Shown piece by piece: positions 30,002 through 43,000 of a stretch of 64,000 nt of DNA. A program made the position numbers and the translations under genes. Numbering within the stretch: position 1 is the first letter of the stretch; the number at the start of each line of letters is the position of its first letter. Below the pieces are notes generated by a model. That model was not told where the DNA came from. It did no database searches and was given only the letters and a program-made list of their open reading frames with translations. Source of the DNA: Rhabdophis nuchalis (Eukaryota; Chordata; Lepidosauria; Squamata; Natricidae); NCBI GenBank assembly GCA_039707465.1, contig CM077648.1, forward strand, positions 71,133,619 to 71,197,618. Reading direction: 5' to 3'.

Positions 30002-33000
30002 TCACAATTGGTCAAAGTACTCAGTTTTGCAAGAAACTGCAACTTTTGATCCAGAGCTCACCTTCGAACGAGAAACACATATCGGATGTTTCCTTAGCTG
30101 CAAAAGCGGAAAAACTAGTCCGTTGGTTGATCCGAGCTTTCCCTGAGAGGTTACATCAAAGCGTATCTCAGAATTGGTCAACGAACTCAGCTTTACATGA
30201 AACTGCAACTTTTGATCCAGAGCTCACCTTCGAACGAGAAACACATATCGGATGTTTCCTTAGCTGCAAAAGCGGAAAAACTAGTCCGTTGGTTGATCTG
30301 AGCTTTCCCTGAGAGGTTACATCAAAGCGTATCTCAAAATTGGTCAACGAACTCAGCTTTACAAGAAACTCCAACTTTTGATCCAGAGCTCACCTTCGAA
30401 CGAGAAACACATACTGGATGCTTCCTGAGCTGGAAAAGCAGAAAAGCAAGTCCGTTGGATGTTTCCTGAGCTGCAAAAGCTAAAAAACCAGTCCGTTGAT
30501 TGATCTGAGCTTTCCCTGAGAAGGTATATCAAAGAATATCTCAGAATTGGTCAAAGTACTCAGTTTTGCAAGAAACTGCAACTTTTGATCCAGAGCTCAC
30601 CTTCGAACGAGAAACACATACTGGATGCTTCCTGAGCTGGAAAAGCAGAAAAGCAAGTCCGTTGGATGTTTGGTGAGCTGCAAAATCTGAAAAACGAGTC
30701 TGTTGATTGATCTGAGCTTTCCCTGAGAAGTTATATCAAAGAATATCTCAGAATTGGTCAAAGTACTCAGTTTTGCAAGAAACTGCAACTTTTGATCCAG
30801 AGCTCACCTTCGAACGAGAAACACATATCGGATGTTTCCTTAGCTGCAAAAGCGGAAAAACTAGTCCGTTGGTTGATCTGAGCTTTCCCTGAGAGGTTAT
30901 ATCAAAGCGTATCTCAGAATTGGTCAACGAACTCAGCTTTACAAGAAACTGCAACTTTTGATCCAGAGCTCACCTTCGAACGAGAAACACATATCGGATG
31001 TTTCCTTAGCTGCAAAAGCGGAAAAACTAGTCCGTTGGTTGATCTGAGCTTTCCCTAAGAGGTTACATCAAAGCGTATCTCAGAATTGGTCAACGAACTC
31101 AGCTTTACAAGAAACTCCAACTTTTGATCCAGAGCTCACCTTCGAACGAGAAACACATACTGGATGCTTCCTGAGCTGCAAAAGCAGAAAAGCAAGTCCG
31201 TTGGATGTTTCCTGAGCTGCAAAAGCTAAAAAACCAGTCCGTTGATTGATCTGAGCTTTCCCTGAGAAGTTATGTCAAAGAATATCTCAGAATTGGTCAA
31301 AGTACTCAGTTTTGCAAGAAACTGCAACTTTTGATCCAGAGCTCACCTTCGAACGAGAAACCCATACTGGATGCTTCCTGAGCTGCAAAAGCAGAAAAGC
31401 AAGTCCGTTGGATGTTTGGTGAGCTGCAAAATATGAAAAACGAGTCTGTTGATTGATTTGAGCTTTCCCTGAGAAGTTATATCAAAGAATATCTCAGAAT
31501 TGGTCAAAGTACTCAGTTTTGCAAGAAACTGCAACTTTTGATCCAGAGCTCACCTTCGAACGAGAAACACATATCGGATGTTTCCTTAGCTGCAAAAGCG
31601 GAAAAACTAGTCCGTTGGTTGATCTGAGCTTTCCCTGAGAGGTTATATCAAAGCGTATCTCAGAATTGGTCAACGAACTCAGCTTTACAAGAAACTGCAA
31701 CTTTTGATCCAGAGCTCACCTTCGAACGAGAAACACATATCGGATGTTTCCTTAGCTGCAAAAGCGGAAAAACTAGTCCGTTGGTTGATCTGAGCTTTCC
31801 CTGAGAGGTTACATCAAAGCGTATCTCAGAATTGGTACACGAACTCAGCTTTACAAGAAACTCCAACTTTTGATCCAGAGCTCACCTTCGAACGAGAAAC
31901 ACATACTGGATGCTTCCTGAGCTGCAAAAGCAGAAAAGCAAGTCCGTTGGATGTTTGGTGAGCTGCAAAATCTGAAAAACGAGTCTGTTGATTGATCTGA
32001 GCTTTCCCTGAGAAGTTATATCAAAGAATATCTCAGAATTGGTCAAAGTACTCAGTTTTGCAAGAAACTGCAACTTTTGATCCAGAGCTCACCTTCGAAC
32101 GAGAAACACATATCGGATGTTTCCTTAGCTGCAAAAGCGGAAAAACTAGTCCGTTGGTTGATCCGAGCTTTCCCTGAGAGGTTACATCAAAGCGTATCTC
32201 AGAATTGGTCAACGAACTCAGCTTTACATGAAACTGCAACTTTTGATCCAGAGCTCACCTTCGAACGAGAAACACATATCGGATGTTTCCTTAGCTGCAA
32301 AAGCGGAAAAACTAGTCCGTTGGTTGATCTGAGCTTTCCCTGAGAGGTTACATCAAAGCGTATCTCAAAATTGGTCAACGAACTCAGCTTTACAAGAAAC
32401 TCCAACTTTTGATCCAGAGCTCACCTTCGAACGAGAAACACATACTGGATGCTTCCTGAGCTGGAAAAGCAGAAAAGCAAGTCCGTTGGATGTTTCCTGA
32501 GCTGCAAAAGCTAAAAAACCAGTCCGTTGATTGATCTGAGCTTTCCCTGAGAAGGCATATCAAAGAATATCTCAGAATTGGTCAAAGTACTCAGTTTTGC
32601 AAGAAACTGCAACTTTTGATCCAGAGCTCACCTTCGAACGAGAAACACATACTGGATGCTTCCTGAGCTGCAAAAGCAGAAAAGCAAGTCCGTTGGATGT
32701 TTGGTGAGCTGCAAAATCTGAAAAACGAGTCTGTTGATTGATCTGAGCTTTCCCTGAGAAGTTATATCAAAGAATATCTCAGAATTGGTCAAAGTACTCA
32801 GTTTTGCAAGAAACTGCAACTTTTGATCCAGAGCTCACCTTCGAACGAGAAACACATATCGGATGTTTCCTTAGCAGCAAAAGCGGAAAAACTAGTCCGT
32901 TGGTTGATCTGAGCTTTCCCTGAGAGGTTATATCAAAGCGTATCTCAGAATTGGTCAACGAACTCAGCTTTACAAGAAACTGCAACTTTTGATCCAGAGC

Positions 33001-34063
33001 TCACCTTCGAACGAGAAACACATATCGGATGTTTCCTTAGCTGCAAAAGCGGAAAAACTAGTCCGTTGGTTGATCTGAGCTTTCCCTAAGAGGTTACATC
33101 AAAGCGTATCTCAGAATTGGTCAACGAACTCAGCTTTACAAGAAACTCCAACTTTTGATCCAGAGCTCACCTTCGAAGGAGAAACACATACTGGATGCTT
33201 CCTGAGCTGCAAAAGCAGAAAAGCAAGTCCGTTGGATGTTTCCTGAGCTGCAAAAGCTAAAAAACCAGTCCGTTGATTGATCTGAGCTTTCCCTGAGAAG
33301 TTATATCAAAGAATATCTCAGAATTGGTCAAAGTACTCAGTTTTGCAAGAAACTGCAACTTTTGATCCAGAGCTCACCTTCGAACGAGAAACCCATACTG
33401 GATGCTTCCTGAGCTGCAAAAGCAGAAAAGCAAGTCCGTTGGATGTTTGGTGAGCTGCAAAATATGAAAAACGAGTCTGTTGATTGATTTGAGCTTTCCC
33501 TGAGAAGTTATATCAAAGAATATCTCAGAATTGGTCAAAGTACTCAGTTTTGCAAGAAACTGCAACTTTTGATCCAGAGCTCACCTTCGAACGAGAAACA
33601 CATATCGGATGTTTCCTTAGCTGCAAAAGCGGAAAAACTAGTCCGTTGGTTGATCTGAGCTTTCCCTGAGAGGTTATATCAAAGCGTATCTCAGAATTGG
33701 TCAACGAACTCAGCTTTACAAGAAACTGCAACTTTTGATCCAGAGCTCACCTTCGAACGAGAAACACATATCGGATGTTTCCTTAGCTGCAAAAGCGGAA
33801 AAACTAGTCCGTTGGTTGATCTGAGCTTTCCCTGAGAGGTTACATCAAAGCGTATCTCAGAATTGGTACACGAACTCAGCTTTACAAGAAACTCCAACTT
33901 TTGATCCAGAGCTCACCTTCGAACGAGAAACACATACTGGATGCTTCCTGAGCTGCAAAAGCAGAAAAGCAAGTCCGTTGGATGTTTGGTGAGCTGCAAA
34001 ATCTGAAAAACGAGTCTGTTGATTGATCTGAGCTTTCCCTGAGAAGTTATATCAAAGAATATC
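30002..34063. repeat. 2031-bp satellite block in tandem, two copies
   Basis: Units at 30002-32032 recur at 32033-34063 with a constant offset of 2031 bp, which equals 746+539+746. Private variants are shared (for example GATCCGAGC near 30130/32161 and GAAACCCATACTGG near 31357/33388). A few substitutions distinguish the copies, such as AAGGTATATC/AAGGCATATC near 30523/32554. Confidence 0.9.
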
Positions 34064-37000
34064 TCAGAATTGGTCAAAGTACTCAGTTTTGCAAGAAACT
34101 GCAACTTTTGATCCAGAGCTCACCTTCGAACGAGAAACACATATCGGATGTTTCCTTAGCTGCAAAAGCGGAAAAACTAGTCCGTTGGTTGATCTGAGCT
34201 TTCCCTGAGAGGTTATATCAAAGCGTATCTCAGAATTGGTCAACGAACTCAGCTTTGCAAGAAACTCCAACTTTTGATCCAGAGCTCACCTTCGAACGAG
34301 AAACACATACTGGATGCTTCCTGAGCTGCAAAAGCTGAAAAACCAGTCCGTTGATTGATCTGAGCTTTCCCTGAGAAGTTATATCAAAGAATATCTCAGA
34401 ATTGGTCAAAGTACTCAGTTTTGCAAGAAACTGCAACTTTTGATCCAGAGCTCACCTTCGAACGAGAAACACATACTGGATGCTTCCTGAGCTGCAAAAG
34501 CAGAAAAGCAAGTCCGTTGGATGTTTGGTGAGCTGCAAAATCTGAAAAACGAGTCTGTTGATTGATCTGAGCTTTCCCTGAGAAGTTATATCAAAGAATA
34601 TCTCAGAATTGGTCAAAGTACTCAGTTTTGCAAGAAACTGCAACTTTTGATCCAGAGCTCACCTTCGAACGAGAAACACATATCGGATGTTTCCTTAGCT
34701 GCAAAATCTGAAAAACTAGTCCGTTGGTTGATCTGAGCTTTCCCTGAGAGGTTACATCAAAGCGTATCTCAGAATTGGTCAACGAACTCAGCTTTACAAG
34801 AAACTGCAACTTTTGATCCAGAGCTCACCTTCGAACGAGAAACACATATCGGATGTTTCCTTAGCTGCAAAAGCGGAAAAACTAATCCATTGGTTGATCT
34901 GAGCTTTCCCTAAGAGGTTAAATCAAAGCGTATCTCAGAATTGGTCAACGAACTCAGCTTTACAAGAAACTCCAACTTTTGATCCAGAGCTCACCTTCGA
35001 ACGAGAAACACATACTGGATGCTTCCTGAGCTGGAAAAGCAGAAAAGCAAGTCCGTTGGATGTTTCCTGAGCTGCAAAAGCTAAAAAACCAGTCCGTTGA
35101 TTGATCTGAGCTTTCCCTGAGAAGTTATATCAAAGAATATCTCAGAATTGGTCAAAGTACTCAGTTTTGCAAGAAACTGCAACTTTTGATCCAGAGTTCA
35201 CCTTCGAACGAGAAACACATACGGGATGCTTCCTGAGCTGCAAAAGCAGAAAAGCAAGTCCGTTGGTTGTTTGGTGAGCTGCAACATCTGAAAAACGAGT
35301 CTGTTGGTTGATCTGAGCTTTCCCTGAGAAGTTATATCAAAGAATATCTCAGAATTGGTCAAAGTACTCAGTTTTGCAAGAAACTGCAACTTTTGATCCA
35401 GAGCTCACCTTCGAACGAGAAACACATATCGGATGTTTCCTTAGCTGCAAAAGCGGAAAAACTAGTCCGTTGGTTGATCTGAGCTTTCCCTGAGAGGTTA
35501 CATCAAAGCGTATCTCAGAATTGGTCAACGAACTCAGCTTTACAAGAAACTGCAACTTTTGATCCAGAGCTCACCTTCGAACGAGAAACACATATCGGAT
35601 GTTTCCTTAGCTGCAAAAGCGGAAAAACTAGTCCGTTGGTTGATCTGAGCTTTCCCTGAGAGGTTACATCAAAGCGTATCTCAGAATTGGTACACGAACT
35701 CAGCTTTACAAGAAACTCCAACTTTTGATCCAGAGCTCACCTTCGAACGAGAAACACATACTGGATGCTTCCTGAGCTGCAAAAGCAGAAAAGCAAGTCC
35801 GTTGGATGTTTGGTGAGCTGCAAAATCTGAAAAACGAGTCTGTTGATTGATCTGAGCTTTCCCTGAGAAGTTATATCAAAGAATATCTCAGAATTGGTCA
35901 AAGTACTCAGTTTTGCAAGAAACTGCAACTTTTGATCCAGAGCTCACCTTCGAACGAGAAACACATATCGGATGTTTCCTTAGCTGCAAAAGCGGAAAAA
36001 CTAGTCCGTTGGTTGATCCGAGCTTTCCCTGAGAGGTTACATCAAAGCGTATCTCAGAATTGGTCAACGAACTCAGCTTTACATGAAACTGCAACTTTTG
36101 ATCCAGAGCTCACCTTCGAACGAGAAACACATATCAAATGTTTCCTTAGCTGCAAAAGCGGAAAAACTAGTCCGTTGGTTGATCTCAGCTTTCCCTGAGA
36201 GGTTACATCAAAGCGTATCTCAAAATTGGTCAACGAACTCAGCTTTACAAGAAACTCCAACTTTTGATCCAGAGCTCACCTTCGAACGAGAAACACATAC
36301 TGGATGCTTCCTGAGCTGCAAAAGCAGAAAAGCAAGTCCATTGGATGTTTCCTGAGCTGCAAATGCGGAAAAACCAGTCCGTTGGTTAATCTGAGCTTTC
36401 CCTGTGAAGTTACATCAAAGCGTATCTCAGAATTGGTCAAAGAACTCAGTTTTGCAAGAAACTGCAACTTTTGATCCAGAGTTCACCTTCGAACGAGAAA
36501 CACATACTGGATGTTTCCTGAGCTGCAAAAGCAGAAAAGCAAGTCCATTGGAAGTTTCCTGAGCTGCAAAAGCTGAAAAACCAGTCCGTTGATTGATCTG
36601 AGCTTTCCCTAAGAAGTTATATCAAAGCGTATCTCAGAATTGGTCAAAGTACTCAGTTTTGCAAGAAACAACATAGCTCACCTTCGAACAAGAAACACAT
36701 ATCGGATGTTTCCTTAGCTGCAAAAGCGGAAAAACTAGTCCGTTGGTTGATCTGAGCTTTCCCTGAGAGGTTACATCAAAGCGTATCTCAGAATTGGTCA
36801 ACGAACTCAGCTTTGCAAGAAACTCCAACTTTTGATCCAGAGCTCACCTTCGAACGAGAAACACATACTGGATGCTTCCTGAGCTGCAAAAGCTGAAAAA
36901 CCAGTCCGTTGATTGATCTGAGCTTTCCCTGAGAAGTTATATCAAAGAATATCTCAGAATTGGTCAAAGTACTCAGTTTTGCAAGAAACTGCAACTTTTG

Positions 37001-40000
37001 ATCCAGAGCTCACCTTCGAACGAGAAACACATACTGGATGCTTCCTGAGCTGGAAAAGCAGAAAAGCAAGTCCGTTGGATGTTTCCTGAGCTGCAAAAGC
37101 TAAAAAACCAGTCCGTTGATTGATCTGAGCTTTCCCTGAGAAGGTATATCAAAGAATATCTCAGAATTGGTCAAAGTACTCAGTTTTGCAAGAAACTGCA
37201 ACTTTTGATCCAGAGCTCACCTTCGAACGAGAAACACATACTGGATGCTTCCTGAGCTGCAAAAGCAGAAAAGCAAGTCCGTTGGATGTTTGGTGAGCTG
37301 CAAAATCTGAAAAACGAGTCTGTTGATTGATCTGAGCTTTCCCTGAGAAGTTATATCAAAGAATATCTCAGAATTGGTCAAAGTACTCAGTTTTGCAAGA
37401 AACTGCAACTTTTGATCCAGAGCTCACCTTCGAACGAGAAACACATATCGGATGTTTCCTTAGCAGCAAAAGCGGAAAAACTAGTCCGTTGGTTGATCTG
37501 AGCTTTCCCTGAGAGGTTATATCAAAGCGTATCTCAGAATTGGTCAACGAACTCAGCTTTACAAGAAACTGCAACTTTTGATCCAGAGCTCACCTTCGAA
37601 CGAGAAACACATATCGGATGTTTCCTTAGCTGCAAAAGCGGAAAAACTAGTCCGTTGGTTGATCTGAGCTTTCCCTAAGAGGTTACATCAAAGCGTATCT
37701 CAGAATTGGTCAACGAACTCAGCTTTACAAGAAACTCCAACTTTTGATCCAGAGCTCACCTTCGAAGGAGAAACACATACTGGATGCTTCCTGAGCTGCA
37801 AAAGCAGAAAAGCAAGTCCGTTGGATGTTTCCTGAGCTGCAAAAGCTAAAAAACCAGTCCGTTGATTGATCTGAGCTTTCCCTGAGAAGTTATATCAAAG
37901 AATATCTCAGAATTGGTCAAAGTACTCAGTTTTGCAAGAAACTGCAACTTTTGATCCAGAGCTCACCTTCGAACGAGAAACCCATACTGGATGCTTCCTG
38001 AGCTGCAAAAGCAGAAAAGCAAGTCCGTTGGATGTTTGGTGAGCTGCAAAATATGAAAAACGAGTCTGTTGATTGATTTGAGCTTTCCCTGAGAAGTTAT
38101 ATCAAAGAATATCTCAGAATTGGTCAAAGTACTCAGTTTTGCAAGAAACTGCAACTTTTGATCCAGAGCTCACCTTCGAACGAGAAACACATATCGGATG
38201 TTTCCTTAGCTGCAAAAGCGGAAAAACTAGTCCGTTGGTTGATCTGAGCTTTCCCTGAAAGGTTATATCAAAGCGTATCTCAGAATTGGTCAACGAACTC
38301 AGCTTTACAAGAAACTGCAACTTTTGATCCAGAGCTCACCTTCGAACGAGAAACACATATCGGATGTTTCCTTAGCTGCAAAAGCGGAAAAACTAGTCCG
38401 TTGGTTGATCTGAGCTTTCCCTGAGAGGTTACATCAAAGCGTATCTCAGAATTGGTACACGAACTCAGCTTTACAAGAAACTCCAACTTTTGATCCAGAG
38501 CTCACCTTCGAACGAGAAACACATACTGGATGCTTCCTGAGCTGCAAAAGCAGAAAAGCAAGTCCGTTGGATGTTTGGTGAGCTGCAAAATCTGAAAAAC
38601 GAGTCTGTTGATTGATCTGAGCTTTCCCTGAGAAGTTATATCAAAGAATATCTCAGAATTGGTCAAAGTACTCAGTTTTGCAAGAAACTGCAACTTTTGA
38701 TCCAGAGCTCACCTTCGAACGAGAAACACATATCGGATGTTTCCTTAGCTGCAAAAGCGGAAAAACTAGTCCGTTGGTTGATCTGAGCTTTCCCTGAGAG
38801 GTTATATCAAAGCGTATCTCAGAATTGGTCAACGAACTCAGCTTTGCAAGAAACTCCAACTTTTGATCCAGAGCTCACCTTCGAACGAGAAACACATACT
38901 GGATGCTTCCTGAGCTGCAAAAGCTGAAAAACCAGTCCGTTGATTGATCTGAGCTTTCCCTGAGAAGTTATATCAAAGAATATCTCAGAATTGGTCAAAG
39001 TACTCAGTTTTGCAAGAAACTGCAACTTTTGATCCAGAGCTCACCTTCGAACGAGAAACACATACTGGATGCTTCCTGAGCTGCAAAAGCAGAAAAGCAA
39101 GTCCGTTGGATGTTTGGTGAGCTGCAAAATCTGAAAAACGAGTCTGTTGATTGATCTGAGCTTTCCCTGAGAAGTTATATCAAAGAATATCTCAGAATTG
39201 GTCAAAGTACTCAGTTTTGCAAGAAACTGCAACTTTTGATCCAGAGCTCACCTTCGAACGAGAAACACATATCGGATGTTTCCTTAGCTGCAAAATCTGA
39301 AAAACTAGTCCGTTGGTTGATCTGAGCTTTCCCTGAGAGGTTACATCAAAGCGTATCTCAGAATTGGTCAACGAACTCAGCTTTACAAGAAACTGCAACT
39401 TTTGATCCAGAGCTCACCTTCGAACGAGAAACACATATCGGATGTTTCCTTAGCTGCAAAAGCGGAAAAACTAATCCGTTGGTTGATCTGAGCTTTCCCT
39501 AAGAGGTTAAATCAAAGCGTATCTCAGAATTGGTCAACGAACTCAGCTTTACAAGAAACTCCAACTTTTGATCCAGAGCTCACCTTCGAACGAGAAACAC
39601 ATACTGGATGCTTCCTGAGCTGGAAAAGCAGAAAAGCAAGTCCGTTGGATGTTTCCTGAGCTGCAAAAGCTAAAAAACCAGTCCGTTGATTGATCTGAGC
39701 TTTCCCTGAGAAGTTATATCAAAGAATATCTCAGAATTGGTCAAAGTACTCAGTTTTGCAAGAAACTGCAACTTTTGATCCAGAGTTCACCTTCGAACGA
39801 GAAACACATACGGGATGCTTCCTGAGCTGCAAAAGCAGAAAAGCAAGTCCGTTGGTTGTTTGGTGAGCTGCAACATCTGAAAAACGAGTCTGTTGGTTGA
39901 TCTGAGCTTTCCCTGAGAAGTTATATCAAAGAATATCTCAGAATTGGTCAAAGTACTCAGTTTTGCAAGAAACTGCAACTTTTGATCCAGAGCTCACCTT

Positions 40001-43000
40001 CGAACGAGAAACACATATCGGATGTTTCCTTAGCTGCAAAAGCGGAAAAACTAGTCCGTTGGTTGATCTGAGCTTTCCCTGAGAGGTTACATCAAAGCGT
40101 ATCTCAGAATTGGTCAACGAACTCAGCTTTACAAGAAACTGCAACTTTTGATCCAGAGCTCACCTTCGAACGAGAAACACATATCGGATGTTTCCTTAGC
40201 TGCAAAAGCGGAAAAACTAGTCCGTTGGTTGATCTGAGCTTTCCCTGAGAGGTTACATCAAAGCGTATCTCAGAATTGGTACACGAACTCAGCTTTACAA
40301 GAAACTCCAACTTTTGATCCAGAGCTCACCTTCGAACGAGAAACACATACTGGATGCTTCCTGAGCTGCAAAAGCAGAAAAGCAAGTCCGTTGGATGTTT
40401 GGTGAGCTGCAAAATCTGAAAAACGAGTCTGTTGATTGATCTGAGCTTTCCCTGAGAAGTTATATCAAAGAATATCTCAGAATTGGTCAAAGTACTCAGT
40501 TTTGCAAGAAACTGCAACTTTTGATCCAGAGCTCACCTTCGAACGAGAAACACATATCGGATGTTTCCTTAGCTGCAAAAGCGGAAAAACTAGTCCGTTG
40601 GTTGATCCGAGCTTTCCCTGAGAGGTTACATCAAAGCGTATCTCAGAATTGGTCAACGAACTCAGCTTTACATGAAACTGCAACTTTTGATCCAGAGCTC
40701 ACCTTCGAACGAGAAACACATATCAAATGTTTCCTTAGCTGCAAAAGCGGAAAAACTAGTCCGTTGGTTGATCTCAGCTTTCCCTGAGAGGTTACATCAA
40801 AGCGTATCTCAAAATTGGTCAACGAACTCAGCTTTACAAGAAACTCCAACTTTTGATCCAGAGCTCACCTTCGAACGAGAAACACATACTGGATGCTTCC
40901 TGAGCTGCAAAAGCAGAAAAGCAAGTCCATTGGATGTTTCCTGAGCTGCAAATGCGGAAAAACCAGTCCGTTGGTTAATCTGAGCTTTCCCTGTGAAGTT
41001 ACATCAAAGCGTATCTCAGAATTGGTCAAAGAACTCAGTTTTGCAAGAAACTGCAACTTTTGATCCAGAGTTCACCTTCGAACGAGAAACACATACTGGA
41101 TGTTTCCTGAGCTGCAAAAGCAGAAAAGCAAGTCCATTGGAAGTTTCCTGAGCTGCAAAAGCTGAAAAACCAGTCCGTTGATTGATCTGAGCTTTCCCTA
41201 AGAAGTTATATCAAAGCGTATCTCAGAATTGGTCAAAGTACTCAGTTTTGCAAGAAACAACATAGCTCACCTTCGAACAAGAAACACATATCGGATGTTT
41301 CCTTAGCTGCAAAAGCGGAAAAACTAGTCCGTTGGTTGATCTGAGCTTTCCCTGAGAGGTTACATCAAAGCGTATCTCAGAATTGGTCAACGAACTCAGC
41401 TTTGCAAGAAACTCCAACTTTTGATCCAGAGCTCACCTTCGAACGAGAAACACATACTGGATGCTTCCTGAGCTGCAAAAGCTGAAAAACCAGTCCGTTG
41501 ATTGATCTGAGCTTTCCCTGAGAAGTTATATCAAAGAATATCTCAGAATTGGTCAAAGTACTCAGTTTTGCAAGAAACTGCAACTTTTGATCCAGAGCTC
41601 ACCTTCGAACGAGAAACACATACTGGATGCTTCCTGAGCTGGAAAAGCAGAAAAGCAAGTCCGTTGGATGTTTCCTGAGCTGCAAAAGCTAAAAAACCAG
41701 TCCGTTGATTGATCTGAGCTTTCCCTGAGAAGGTATATCAAAGAATATCTCAGAATTGGTCAAAGTACTCAGTTTTGCAAGAAACTGCAACTTTTGATCC
41801 AGAGCTCACCTTCGAACGAGAAACACATACTGGATGCTTCCTGAGCTGCAAAAGCAGAAAAGCAAGTCCGTTGGATGTTTGGTGAGCTGCAAAATCTGAA
41901 AAACGAGTCTGTTGATTGATCTGAGCTTTCCCTGAGAAGTTATATCAAAGAATATCTCAGAATTGGTCAAAGTACTCAGTTTTGCAAGAAACTGCAACTT
42001 TTGATCCAGAGCTCACCTTCGAACGAGAAACACATATCGGATGTTTCCTTAGCAGCAAAAGCGGAAAAACTAGTCCGTTGGTTGATCTGAGCTTTCCCTG
42101 AGAGGTTATATCAAAGCGTATCTCAGAATTGGTCAACGAACTCAGCTTTACAAGAAACTGCAACTTTTGATCCAGAGCTCACCTTCGAACGAGAAACACA
42201 TATCGGATGTTTCCTTAGCTGCAAAAGCGGAAAAACTAGTCCGTTGGTTGATCTGAGCTTTCCCTAAGAGGTTACATCAAAGCGTATCTCAGAATTGGTC
42301 AACGAACTCAGCTTTACAAGAAACTCCAACTTTTGATCCAGAGCTCACCTTCGAAGGAGAAACACATACTGGATGCTTCCTGAGCTGCAAAAGCAGAAAA
42401 GCAAGTCCGTTGGATGTTTCCTGAGCTGCAAAAGCTAAAAAACCAGTCCGTTGATTGATCTGAGCTTTCCCTGAGAAGTTATATCAAAGAATATCTCAGA
42501 ATTGGTCAAAGTACTCAGTTTTGCAAGAAACTGCAACTTTTGATCCAGAGCTCACCTTCGAACGAGAAACCCATACTGGATGCTTCCTGAGCTGCAAAAG
42601 CAGAAAAGCAAGTCCGTTGGATGTTTGGTGAGCTGCAAAATATGAAAAACGAGTCTGTTGATTGATTTGAGCTTTCCCTGAGAAGTTATATCAAAGAATA
42701 TCTCAGAATTGGTCAAAGTACTCAGTTTTGCAAGAAACTGCAACTTTTGATCCAGAGCTCACCTTCGAACGAGAAACACATATCGGATGTTTCCTTAGCT
42801 GCAAAAGCGGAAAAACTAGTCCGTTGGTTGATCTGAGCTTTCCCTGAAAGGTTATATCAAAGCGTATCTCAGAATTGGTCAACGAACTCAGCTTTACAAG
42901 AAACTGCAACTTTTGATCCAGAGCTCACCTTCGAACGAGAAACACATATCGGATGTTTCCTTAGCTGCAAAAGCGGAAAAACTAGTCCGTTGGTTGATCT